This document shows positions 1 to 6,446 of a DNA stretch of 6,446 nucleotides, in pieces. Within the stretch, counting starts at the first letter, position 1, and each line of letters opens with the position of its first letter. Origin of the DNA: JAUVIB01 sp964424545 (GTDB lineage Bacteria; Calditrichota; Calditrichia; Calditrichales; Calditrichaceae); assembly GCA_964424545.1 (NCBI GenBank), contig CAYRJN010000209.1:1-6446 (forward strand), in the 5' to 3' direction. Made by a program: the position numbers and the translations under genes. The notes under the pieces are model-generated. The model saw nothing but the letters and a program-made list of their open reading frames with translations, ran no database searches and was not told the origin of the DNA.

Positions 1-1082
1 CCTTAACGCTCTTTGATCATTTTGCCGATGGTTCGATAAAAGTTCTATCGAGAGCTTTTATTCCCGAAGGCCCCATCGAACAAAGGGAAAAAATACGCGT
101 CATCAGTGATATTCCCTTTAATTCCGATTATCGAATTACGGCTTATAATCTTACAAGCGGAAAATTCAGTTATCCCGAAATAAAAACAGCCGATCAAAAT
201 AAGCTGGCTTATGATTTGGACGGAGGCGGCCATTTCGTCGGCGTTAACGGCGGAATGATGAAAGAAAGACCGTTGATAAAAATTCAAAATAATCATAATC
301 AGGATTATTTATATTTTGAAAAGGGAAAAAAATACAGTTTGGATTTTAACGTTGTTAACCTCGGTTCAAAAGACGCGAAGAATGTTGAAATCCGCGCTTT
401 TTCCTTACATCCGTATATCCGTTTTGCCAATAATGCTTTAAAAATCGATGAGATTAAAAAGGCGGATGTTGTAAATGTGAAAAAGGCGTTTGATTTTATA
501 ATTAATAAATATAACGTTGAAAGTTCCGTCGGCAGCATTTTATTGCAAGTGAAAGTAAACGGTGTGGCAGCCGATACGCAGAGAGTAATATTTTATAGTA
601 CGCCTGCTTCTCCTTATGCGAGTAAAAAGGATGTGATTATTTTGGATGGTCGGAAGGTTGACAATGTGCCCGTATTTAGTCAGGGGCCTAATGTCGTAAC
701 AAAAACAACCTTATCAGGAGGCAGGGGCAACGGAAACGGCATATTGGAAAAAGGGGAGGAGGCCTTAATCTTTATTAAGTTAACGCAAGGGTTAGCTCCC
801 AATGATACGAATACCTACCATAAAACGTATTTAATAAACGCCTATGACGATCCGTATGTGTCCGTAAACAAATTACAATATGATGAGAAAATTCGGCAGG
901 CCGGCGCCACAAGCATTTCTACTATTTTGAGCATTTCGGACAGCGTCCCGAATAACCATGAATTCGATTTCTGGTTTAAAATAGAGAGCTTGTATGACGA
1001 GCCGAAATCCGCTAACGTCTGGAGCGGTTATTATGCCCATCAATACGATTACAGACGCATAAAGATAACCTTAAATAAATGA
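1..1082 (+). CDS. C-terminal part of a large secreted/surface protein with Ig/CARDB-like beta domains (5' end outside window)
   Basis: The reading frame is open from base 3, with no stop before TGA at 1080-1082. A TTG at 216 lies inside this open frame and is not a likely start, so about 359 residues of a longer protein are visible. After a short N-terminal stretch with a Gly-rich LDGGGHFVGVNGG segment (about 213-257), two beta-rich modules follow. The first (about 300-600) has the alternating pattern of a CARDB/Ig-like domain, including a 'VVNLGSKDAKNVEIRAF' stretch. The second (about 650-1079) contains GNGNGILEKGE at 726-761, close to the N-x-D-G-x-x-E-x-G-E loop often seen in beta-sandwich modules of secreted bacterial proteins. 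No catalytic motif or transmembrane segment is visible, and the C terminus (KITLNK) carries no obvious sorting signal. I do not recognise the family of the whole protein; an extracellular enzyme with accessory C-terminal domains is plausible. It is followed by a terminator-like structure, so it probably ends a transcription unit. Confidence 0.75.
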   Translation, partial: LTLFDHFADGSIKVLSRAFIPEGPIEQREKIRVISDIPFNSDYRITAYNLTSGKFSYPEIKTADQNKLAYDLDGGGHFVGVNGGMMKERPLIKIQNNHNQDYLYFEKGKKYSLDFNVVNLGSKDAKNVEIRAFSLHPYIRFANNALKIDEIKKADVVNVKKAFDFIINKYNVESSVGSILLQVKVNGVAADTQRVIFYSTPASPYASKKDVIILDGRKVDNVPVFSQGPNVVTKTTLSGGRGNGNGILEKGEEALIFIKLTQGLAPNDTNTYHKTYLINAYDDPYVSVNKLQYDEKIRQAGATSISTILSISDSVPNNHEFDFWFKIESLYDEPKSANVWSGYYAHQYDYRRIKITLNK

Positions 1083-1172
1083 GGCAAGGTAAAAGCAATA
1101 AAACTTTAAATATAAAAGAATATAGTTTTAACAATTGATTAATGTTGAATTACACAAATAGAAAAACAGATT

Positions 1173-1219
1173 AAAACCGTCCCCTAAAAAAAAGGGACGA
1201 TAGGGGTTGTCCGGTTTTT
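1173..1219 (+). terminator. Probable intrinsic terminator with two competing folds
   Basis: About 90 bp after the first gene, AAAACCG (1173-1179) is complementary to CGGTTTT (1212-1218), and CCCCTA (1181-1186) to TAGGGG (1201-1206). Together they form an imperfect hairpin whose 3' arm ends in a T run (1215-1219), as in a rho-independent terminator with a pairing A tract. The inner segment can instead fold as CGTCCC (1178-1183) with GGGACG (1194-1199) around an A-rich loop; this excludes the longer fold. The simplest reading is a terminator for the upstream gene. An attenuator in the leader of the downstream gene is the alternative. Confidence 0.5.
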
Positions 1220-1248
1220 ATAATTCAATAATTCCGATATTTATTACA

Positions 1249-1364
1249 ACCTCCTTACTTCTTTTATAAGGTGATAATTATTTTTCTATTCTGCAAAACA
1301 GATGGAATAAACGTAAACTTTGAAATTCCGATACTATTAATTAAAGAGATATTCATTAGGAGGT
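1249..1364 (+). promoter_or_regulatory. Possible RBS-sequestering leader of the oxidoreductase gene
   Basis: ACCTCCT at 1249-1255 is a perfect 7-nt complement of AGGAGGT at 1358-1364, the core of the next gene's Shine-Dalgarno. If both lie on one transcript, they could pair and hide the ribosome binding site. About 100 nt of AT-rich sequence lies between them, with a small hairpin TCTG-CAAAA-CAGA at 1290-1302. A 10-bp direct repeat AATTCCGATA (1230-1239 and 1324-1333) is also present. I see no convincing -35/-10 pair, so the transcript start is unknown and the pairing may be fortuitous. It matches no riboswitch class I recognise. Confidence 0.2.
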
Positions 1365-1365
1365 G
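1358..1365 (+). promoter_or_regulatory. Strong Shine-Dalgarno fixing the oxidoreductase start
   Basis: AGGAGGTG lies 5 nt before the ATG at 1371. It decides between that start and an in-frame ATG at 1392 that begins directly at the MSRRNFL Tat motif. The extended match to the 16S rRNA tail also shows that this organism uses SD-led initiation. Confidence 0.85.
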
Positions 1366-1370
1366 TTATA

Positions 1371-2723
1371 ATGTCTATTAAAGAAAAATCAATGAGTAGA
1401 AGAAATTTTTTAGATAAAAGTGTAAAAGCGGCGGCGGCTGTAAGTGTGTTGGGCGTGTCGCCCCTTTCTGCAAAGACAAAAAAACAACGCTTAGCCTTGG
1501 TTGGCACCGGTACGCGTGGTATAAATACATGGGGTAAAAAGCTTTTGGAACAATTCCCCAATGATGTGGAAATGGTTGCTTTATGTGATATAAATATAAA
1601 AAGAGCGGCTTTTGCTCAAAAATATATAAATACTAAGGCGCCGATTTTTCATTCCGCCGATTTTGATTTAATGATAAAAAAGACTAAGCCCGATACGGTG
1701 ATTGTTACTACAACCGATGCTTTTCATGCAAAATACGCTATTCGGGCAATGGAACTTGGCTGCAATGTCATTAGCGAAAAGCCGTTGGTTATTGAGCGGG
1801 AACAGGCCCAAGCTCTGTTAGACGCTGAAAAAAGAACAGGCAGAAATATTACGATCGGTTTTAATGCGCGTTTTGAAAATGGAAATGAAGAGATTAAGCG
1901 TGTTGTTACCTCCGGAGAGTTGGGCAAAATATTATTCGTTACTTTCCAAGAGAATCTCGATTTATCACACGGAGCAAGCTATTTTAGACGTTGGCATCGA
2001 TTTAGAAGATACTCGGGAACATTATTGCTGCATAAATCTGTTCATCATTTCGATAAACTGAATTGGATTATTGAAAGTGAACCGGATGAAGTTTTTGCTT
2101 ATGGCAAACTGGGTTTTTATGGAAAAAACAGCTCAATTAGAGGGAAAAACTGCCGTTCATGCGTTTTTAAAAAGCAGTGTGATTTTTATTGGGATATTAC
2201 AAAAAGTAAATATCTGATGGACCTTTATGTAAATAATGAAAATGTTGACGGCTATCTTAGAGACGGCTGCGTTTTTGATAGCGATATCGATATTTATGAT
2301 TCAAGCGCTGTTACGGTAAAATATAAGGACGGCGTGTTGATGAACTATTCCATAAATAATAATATTCCTTTTGAAAGTCAGAAAATTTCTATAACCGGTG
2401 ATAAAGGACGGTTGGATGTCGATATATATATGAGGCAGTCATGGCAAGTCGATCCGCCTAATCAATTCCGATTAACGAAAAATTCTGGTGAGACAAAAAC
2501 ATGGGGTATCCAAAATGGTGAAGGAACACACGGAGGCGCTGATTCAGAACTCCGAAAAATGATTTTTGGTAAAAATGTGCCTGATCCCTATAATAAATTA
2601 GCCGGCAGCAGGGCAGGCATTTTGGCGAGTTTAGTCGGTGTCGCGGCAAGAGAATCTATTGAAACGGGTAAAAAAATAAAGATTGATGATATGGTTAAAT
2701 TTCCACATACATGGCGTTGGTAA
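1371..2723 (+). CDS. Tat-exported Gfo/Idh/MocA-family oxidoreductase with a four-cysteine cluster
   Basis: This encodes a 450-residue NAD(P)-dependent sugar or polyol dehydrogenase-like protein, probably active in the periplasm. The N terminus is a twin-arginine signal: SRRNFLDKS at residues 9-17, a hydrophobic Ala/Val stretch, and likely cleavage after LSA (residue 34). The Rossmann fold starts at LALVGTGTRG (41-50, dinucleotide loop GTGTRG). The family EKP motif is at 136-138, with Lys137 the usual active-site lysine. HKSVHHFD at 221-228 supplies the conserved His/Asp of the C-terminal domain. A Cys-x2-Cys-x5-Cys set (261, 264, 270) plus Cys300 in a DGCVFD segment forms an insertion that I recall from a subset of this family; metal binding or disulfides are possible. 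Exported members of the family, such as Zymomonas glucose-fructose oxidoreductase, carry a tightly bound cofactor. The symporter follows after 69 bp with no terminator, suggesting an operon. The family is certain; the substrate is unknown. Confidence 0.93.
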   Translation: MSIKEKSMSRRNFLDKSVKAAAAVSVLGVSPLSAKTKKQRLALVGTGTRGINTWGKKLLEQFPNDVEMVALCDINIKRAAFAQKYINTKAPIFHSADFDLMIKKTKPDTVIVTTTDAFHAKYAIRAMELGCNVISEKPLVIEREQAQALLDAEKRTGRNITIGFNARFENGNEEIKRVVTSGELGKILFVTFQENLDLSHGASYFRRWHRFRRYSGTLLLHKSVHHFDKLNWIIESEPDEVFAYGKLGFYGKNSSIRGKNCRSCVFKKQCDFYWDITKSKYLMDLYVNNENVDGYLRDGCVFDSDIDIYDSSAVTVKYKDGVLMNYSINNNIPFESQKISITGDKGRLDVDIYMRQSWQVDPPNQFRLTKNSGETKTWGIQNGEGTHGGADSELRKMIFGKNVPDPYNKLAGSRAGILASLVGVAARESIETGKKIKIDDMVKFPHTWRW

Positions 2724-2792
2724 TAATCAATATTGGAAAATATATATAATGGTAATGATGTCTAATTAGGATATAATAGTGCGGAGATAAAA

Positions 2793-4472
2793 ATGGATTC
2801 CGGATTTCAAGTAATAGATATTGCAATCGTTGTCGGATATTTTGTAGGGATAACGGCTTACGGCGTTTGGCTGACAAAACGGGTTAAAAACAGCGACGGC
2901 TTCTTTCGCGGAGAGAGGAAATTTAATAAGTGGATTATGATGGGGCAGGCCTTTGGCGCGGGCACTCAAGCTGAAAATTTTGTAGCGCAGACCGGCGCCA
3001 GTTATCAATTCGGTTTTGCCTCCATCTGGTATCAATGGAAAAATATGGTAATTACGCCATTCTATTGGTTGATAGCGCCCTGGTACAGGCGCAGTGAGAG
3101 CACCACGGTAGGCGAGATCATTGAGAATCGTTATGGTCGTAAAATGGGTATTTTTTATTCGATTTTTGCCATCCTCTTTTTTGTATTGGGATTGGGCGTT
3201 ATGCTAAAAGGCGGCGGCAAGGTGATTTCGGTGGCCACGGGCGGGATGTTTTCCGTGGACGGCATTGTGTACGGCATGACTATAGCTTTTATTATTTATA
3301 GTTTTTTTGGCGGCATGGTTGCTTCGGCCTATGCCACTTTTATTCAATCTTTGATGATAATCATTCTTTCCGTCATGTTAATTCCCATGGGATTGGATGC
3401 TGTTGGCGGATTTTCCGGAATGCGCGACGTTTTGCCAAATGATTTTTTCGACCTGTATAACGAGAACAGCGGCGTTAGTCTTTTTACAATAGTAATGTTG
3501 GCGATTAACGGCATTATCGGAATTACCGCACAGCCTCATATGGTATCGATGTGCGCCACAGGGAATACGGAACGTGACGGCAGAGTCGGTCAGACTTATG
3601 GCTCCTTTGTAAAACGAACCGTAACGATTGGTTGGGCCTTAACAGGGCTGATTGTTGCCGCGTTGATAATAAAAACCGGTGATACGCTTGCCGATCCGGA
3701 AATGGCTTTCGGGTATGCTACACGGGTGTTATTATTCCCCGGCTTAACGGGACTAATGGTGGCCTCTATTCTCGCGGCTAATATGTCTTCGGCTTCTAAT
3801 TCCATGGTTAACATGGGCGCTTTGTTTGCTAAAAACTTTTATCAGGAGTTTATTAATCGTTCTCCTTCGGATAAACAACTGTTATGGATGGGGCGAATAT
3901 CCAGTTTGATTTTAACTATATTGAGTATTTTATTTGCAATTTACGTAACCAATATTTTACAGGCCTTCTTGTTTCTGGAAACAATTGCCGCTTTTATGGG
4001 TATAATGGTTTTCGGCGGTATTTTATGGAAACGGGCAAATAGATACGGCGCTATCAGCGGCGTTATTGCTGCATTTATCGTCTATTATTATTTAAATATC
4101 CAACATACGGGGAAAGTGGAGATTGTGTATGAATGGTTACCGGATTTATTCGGCTGGGCAATGCTTGCCGGTTTCGGGGTATTCTTTTTGATAAGTTTAC
4201 TAACAAAAAAAGAAGATGAAGAACGAATTAATAGATTTTTTGATAATTTGGAAAGATTGTCGGATGAAGATAAAAAGAAAAACGGTAAAAAACCTCTTGC
4301 TTCGGAATATGGGCAAGAATTGATTTTATTGGATGTTTCCACCTGGTTTACAAAAGATCGTTGGAAAAACTTTTGGACTCGTTATAAAGAGGATACACTG
4401 GGATTCTTTTATGCCTGGTTATTTGTAGGCGGCCTTATCCTGCTTGCATGGGGGATTTTACAAATCGGATAG
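2793..4472 (+). CDS. Sodium:solute symporter (SSS/SLC5 family)
   Basis: This 559-residue polytopic inner-membrane protein has roughly a dozen or more hydrophobic segments, from residues 7-28 to the last helix near 537-558, typical of SSS transporters with the LeuT fold. AENF at 60-63 in the unwound first core helix matches the AEQF region of the galactose symporter vSGLT. AANMSSAS at 328-335 places Ala329, Ser332 and Ser333 with the spacing of vSGLT's Na2-site residues Ala361, Ser364 and Ser365, so Na+ coupling is likely. A charged cytoplasmic segment (about 471-535, beginning TKKEDEERINRFF) precedes the last helix; this C-terminal extension is common in the long bacterial SSS proteins near sugar catabolic genes. 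The ATG at 2793 has GGAG at 2783-2786. It lies 69 bp after the oxidoreductase gene, probably in the same operon. The family is clear. The substrate is not readable; a sugar or sugar acid is inferred from the neighbours. Confidence 0.93.
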   Translation: MDSGFQVIDIAIVVGYFVGITAYGVWLTKRVKNSDGFFRGERKFNKWIMMGQAFGAGTQAENFVAQTGASYQFGFASIWYQWKNMVITPFYWLIAPWYRRSESTTVGEIIENRYGRKMGIFYSIFAILFFVLGLGVMLKGGGKVISVATGGMFSVDGIVYGMTIAFIIYSFFGGMVASAYATFIQSLMIIILSVMLIPMGLDAVGGFSGMRDVLPNDFFDLYNENSGVSLFTIVMLAINGIIGITAQPHMVSMCATGNTERDGRVGQTYGSFVKRTVTIGWALTGLIVAALIIKTGDTLADPEMAFGYATRVLLFPGLTGLMVASILAANMSSASNSMVNMGALFAKNFYQEFINRSPSDKQLLWMGRISSLILTILSILFAIYVTNILQAFLFLETIAAFMGIMVFGGILWKRANRYGAISGVIAAFIVYYYLNIQHTGKVEIVYEWLPDLFGWAMLAGFGVFFLISLLTKKEDEERINRFFDNLERLSDEDKKKNGKKPLASEYGQELILLDVSTWFTKDRWKNFWTRYKEDTLGFFYAWLFVGGLILLAWGILQIG

Positions 4473-4606
4473 GAAAAGTTTAATGCTCATAAAGGCTTAA
4501 CACAATATGTCGGATACAAACTTGCATACAGGGGCGTCGGAACAAAGGCTTAAAAAGAACATAGATCGGAAAATTGATTAATGATTAGAGCAAAACTATC
4601 ATTAGG
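4473..4606. other. Gene-free stretch after the symporter gene
   Basis: There is no supported gene here and no strong terminator hairpin directly after the symporter stop. The only structure I see is the 10-bp direct repeat listed separately. The 344-bp gap from 4473 to 4816 is otherwise occupied by the REP-like element (4607-4728) and the AT-rich upstream region of the esterase gene, which includes an inverted repeat T7-ACAT-A7 at 4744-4761. Confidence 0.6.
4491..4553 (+). repeat. 10-bp direct repeat AAAGGCTTAA in the intergenic region
   Basis: AAAGGCTTAA occurs at 4491-4500 and again at 4544-4553, just downstream of the symporter stop. The spacer has further loose similarity between TGTCGGA (about 4508) and CGTCGGA (about 4535). 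It could be a decayed duplication or chance in AT-rich DNA. No transposon is visible between the copies. Confidence 0.4.
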
Positions 4607-4728
4607 CCGTCATTCCTGCGAAAGCAGGGATCTGAATATTAACGATTCAGATTGCCGTCCCGATCATTCGGAATCGTGAAAGACGATGTTTTTAAACCGA
4701 GTGTTACCGGCTGGACTCTCGAAATGAC
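4607..4728. repeat. REP-like interspersed palindromic element with GTCATT/AATGAC ends
   Basis: The left end, CCGTCATTCCTGCGAAAGCAGG (4607-4628 in two parts: CCGTCATT, then CCTGC-GAAA-GCAGG), matches the well-known short interspersed palindrome found in intergenic DNA of many bacteria, usually linked to REP/RAYT-type elements. It forms a stem closed by a GAAA tetraloop. A second hairpin is exact: ATCTGAAT (4630-4637) with ATTCAGAT (4645-4652). A third is ATCGT (4673-4677) with ACGAT (4683-4687), followed by TTTTT. The right end GAAATGAC (4721-4728), read on the other strand as GTCATTTC, mirrors the left GTCATTCC. The whole therefore looks like one composite element of about 120 bp with inverted ends. 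It may also terminate symporter transcripts or protect their 3' end. No transposase is encoded in it. Confidence 0.6.
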
Positions 4729-4769
4729 AATATTGGACGTTAATTTTTTTACATAAAAAAAGTGAGAAT

Positions 4770-4798
4770 TTATCAGAAGCACAATGACACGATATTCT
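4770..4798 (+). promoter_or_regulatory. Weak candidate promoter for the esterase gene
   Basis: TTATCA (4770-4775) and TATTCT (4793-4798) are separated by 17 nt, each matching the sigma-70 consensus at four of six positions. An AT-rich inverted repeat (T7-ACAT-A7, 4744-4761) sits just upstream and could act as an UP-like element. The 344-bp gap and intervening repeat element make an independent promoter likely, but this exact position is a guess. Confidence 0.2.
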
Positions 4799-4816
4799 AT
4801 TTTGGAGAGATAAAAG

Positions 4817-6446
4817 ATGAAAAAATATTTAATCATTTTATACATAAGTATAATTCCGATTCTATCTCGGGCGCAAGAGCAAGATTTGAACGTTATTAAA
4901 GGCTGGATGCGCTATTCGGATGCGGACAATTCTTTGTATCATTTCTATTCTGATAAATCGCATAAATTTTTAGATAGACGAGAAACCGAGATATCCCATT
5001 TGAAAACAAAGTCCGATTGGCTAGCCCGCCAGAAAAAAGTTAGAGAATTATTCACAAAAGTTATCGGGCAATTTCCTGAAAAAACGCCGTTAAACGCTAA
5101 AGTTGTCGGTGTTGTTCAAAAAGAAAATTTTAAGGTAGAAAAAATCATCTATGAATCGCAGCCCAATTTTTATGTTACCGCCGCAATGTATATTCCAAAT
5201 AATATTACTGAAAAAAGACCGGCAATTATTTATACCTGCGGGCATTCAATATTGGGAATACGCGATAATATTTATCAGCAAGTTTGTATGAATCTTGCCA
5301 ATAAAGGATTTATTGTATTTGCATTTGATCCAGTCAGCCAAGGCGAAAGAATGCAATATTTTAGCGATGAAATTGGCAAATCGGTTATCGGAGGATGCAC
5401 AAGCGAGCATAGTTACGAAGGCACGCAATGCTTCCTGATTGGTGCATCTTTGGCAAAATATATGATTTGGGACGGTATTCGAGCCGTCGATTATTTGCTT
5501 ACCCGGCCCGAAGTTGATCCGAGCCGAATCGGGATTACCGGTCGTTCCGGGGGCGGTACGCAATCGTCCTATATAGCGGCTTTTGATCCCAGAATAAAAG
5601 CGGCGGCACCGGAAAATTATATAACGAGCTTTAAACGCCTTTGGGATACAATAGGGCCGCAGGACGCCGAACAAATGTTTTTTCATGGTATTGCCAACGG
5701 TTTGGATCATGCCGATTTACTTGAGGTGCGTATTCCCAAACCGGCATTGCAAATAACCACTACGCGTGATTTTTTTAGTATTCAAGGGTCGAGAGAAACG
5801 GAAAAAGAAGTTGAAAAAGCCTATAAAATATTCGGTAAATCGGAGAATTTTCACAGAGTGGAAGATGACGCCGTGCATGAATCGACAAAGAAAAACAGAG
5901 AAGCTTTGTATAAATTTTTTCAAAAGAATCTTAATTTACCTGGCAACTCTGTTGATGAAAAGGTGGAATATTTAACGCCCGAAGAATTTAAAATAACCGA
6001 AACAGGTCAAGTAATAACCTCGCTCGGTGGAGAAACAATTTTCAGTCTTAATAAAAAAGAAGCTGTAAAAGAAATTGATAATAATGCGCGTACAAAAGAT
6101 ATTATTGAATCTGCCAAAAAAATAGTCGGTTATGAAAAACCGGAGAATAACGGTGATGCGATCTTTACGGGCAGATATGATCATGAAAAGTTTGTAATAG
6201 AAAAATATTTTATTAACGGGGAAACAAACGCGCCGATTCCCTTTCTGTTATTTATACCAAAGAAAATAACAGCTTCCCCTATTGTCTATTTAAACCCCAA
6301 AGGAAAATCTGCGAAGATTGATGAAATAGAATGGTTTGTAAAAAGGGGACATACAGTGCTTGCCGCTGATTTAATAGGCTTTGGAGAGATGAACCAATAT
6401 GTTTTTTCCAAGAGCATGTTTTCGAATTATGGTGAAATATCCGATC
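4817..6446 (+). CDS. Secreted two-domain alpha/beta hydrolase, acetylxylan-esterase-like (3' end outside window)
   Basis: The ATG at 4817 follows GGAG at 4804-4807, and 543 residues are visible with no stop before the window edge. The N terminus is a Sec signal peptide (MKKYLIILYISIIPILSRA, cleavage near residue 19). The first hydrolase domain (about 75-375) contains TCGHS (140-144), DPVSQGER (171-178), the nucleophile elbow GRSGGG with Ser244, Asp318 in TTTRDFF, and His354 in DDAVHEST. This gives a complete Ser-Asp-His triad in the order expected for the fold. A linker (about 376-470, with a 'TGQV' segment) leads to a second hydrolase-like domain starting near 475 (PFLLFIPKK..., DLIGFGE at 518-524). 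This tandem layout matches proteins commonly annotated as acetylxylan esterases, usually about 650-700 residues by my recollection, so roughly 100-150 residues are missing. The likely role is deacylation of a glycan outside the cytoplasm. The triad is seen; the substrate is inferred. Confidence 0.9.
   Translation, partial: MKKYLIILYISIIPILSRAQEQDLNVIKGWMRYSDADNSLYHFYSDKSHKFLDRRETEISHLKTKSDWLARQKKVRELFTKVIGQFPEKTPLNAKVVGVVQKENFKVEKIIYESQPNFYVTAAMYIPNNITEKRPAIIYTCGHSILGIRDNIYQQVCMNLANKGFIVFAFDPVSQGERMQYFSDEIGKSVIGGCTSEHSYEGTQCFLIGASLAKYMIWDGIRAVDYLLTRPEVDPSRIGITGRSGGGTQSSYIAAFDPRIKAAAPENYITSFKRLWDTIGPQDAEQMFFHGIANGLDHADLLEVRIPKPALQITTTRDFFSIQGSRETEKEVEKAYKIFGKSENFHRVEDDAVHESTKKNREALYKFFQKNLNLPGNSVDEKVEYLTPEEFKITETGQVITSLGGETIFSLNKKEAVKEIDNNARTKDIIESAKKIVGYEKPENNGDAIFTGRYDHEKFVIEKYFINGETNAPIPFLLFIPKKITASPIVYLNPKGKSAKIDEIEWFVKRGHTVLAADLIGFGEMNQYVFSKSMFSNYGEISD

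Noticed and set aside
216..1082. A separate gene starting at TTG 216
   Set aside because: The same frame is open with no stop back to base 3, the TTG has no Shine-Dalgarno sequence, and the N-terminal residues lack a signal peptide. The gene simply enters the window already in progress.
1290..1302. TCTG-CAAAA-CAGA as an operator
   Set aside because: There are only four paired bases per arm, no known regulator match and no second copy in the window.
2772..2777. TATAAT as a -10 box for a separate symporter promoter
   Set aside because: No -35-like hexamer lies 16-18 nt upstream, and the mRNA would start within or just before the ribosome binding site. Co-transcription with the oxidoreductase gene is simpler.
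4507..4581. A 24-codon ORF (MSDTNLHTGASEQRLKK...) after the symporter gene
   Set aside because: It has no properly placed ribosome binding site, overlaps the second copy of the AAAGGCTTAA repeat, and its composition looks non-coding.
4607..4728. CRISPR repeats
   Set aside because: The hairpins differ from one another in sequence and there are no regularly spaced identical repeats.
4744..4761. T7-ACAT-A7 inverted repeat as a terminator
   Set aside because: The stem is purely A/T with no G/C pairs, so it would be weak as an RNA hairpin. AT-rich upstream promoter DNA explains it equally well.

Overview
The window is AT-rich bacterial DNA (about 40% G+C by eye) carrying four plus-strand genes. 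The first and last are cut by the window edges. All three stop codons are used as stops, so the standard bacterial code applies. The three genes whose starts are visible each have a Shine-Dalgarno sequence (AGGAGGTG, GGAG, GGAG). The proteins are an exported beta-rich protein, a Tat-exported Gfo/Idh/MocA oxidoreductase, a Na+/solute symporter and a secreted alpha/beta hydrolase of the 'acetylxylan esterase' type. This suggests a Gram-negative polysaccharide degrader such as a member of the Planctomycetota, Calditrichota, KSB1 or Bacteroidota-related lineages. The clear SD sequences argue mildly against a typical Bacteroidota member. I cannot name the organism.

Layout: bases 1-1082 are the 3' part of a gene for a secreted or surface protein with two Ig/CARDB-like beta domains. 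Bases 1083-1370 hold a terminator-like structure with two competing folds, then a long AT-rich leader containing a perfect 7-nt complement to the next gene's ribosome binding site. Bases 1371-2723 encode the Tat-signal oxidoreductase, which has an extra four-cysteine cluster. After a 69-bp gap with no clear terminator comes the symporter (2793-4472), so these two genes look co-transcribed. Bases 4473-4816 have no convincing gene. They hold a 10-bp direct repeat and a REP-like, hairpin-rich interspersed element whose ends are GTCATT...AATGAC. Bases 4817-6446 encode the N-terminal 543 residues of a signal-peptide-bearing two-domain hydrolase that runs off the window.

Read together, the genes fit a carbohydrate scavenging locus. 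The exported esterase would remove acyl groups from a glycan, the exported oxidoreductase would act on a released sugar in the periplasm, and the symporter would bring the product into the cell. This is inference from family membership and proximity; no substrate can be read from the sequence. I did not find a clear new defence or mobile system. The observations most worth checking are the leader architecture before the oxidoreductase, the cysteine cluster in that exported enzyme, and a 9-mer (AATTCCGAT) that occurs six times in unrelated contexts.
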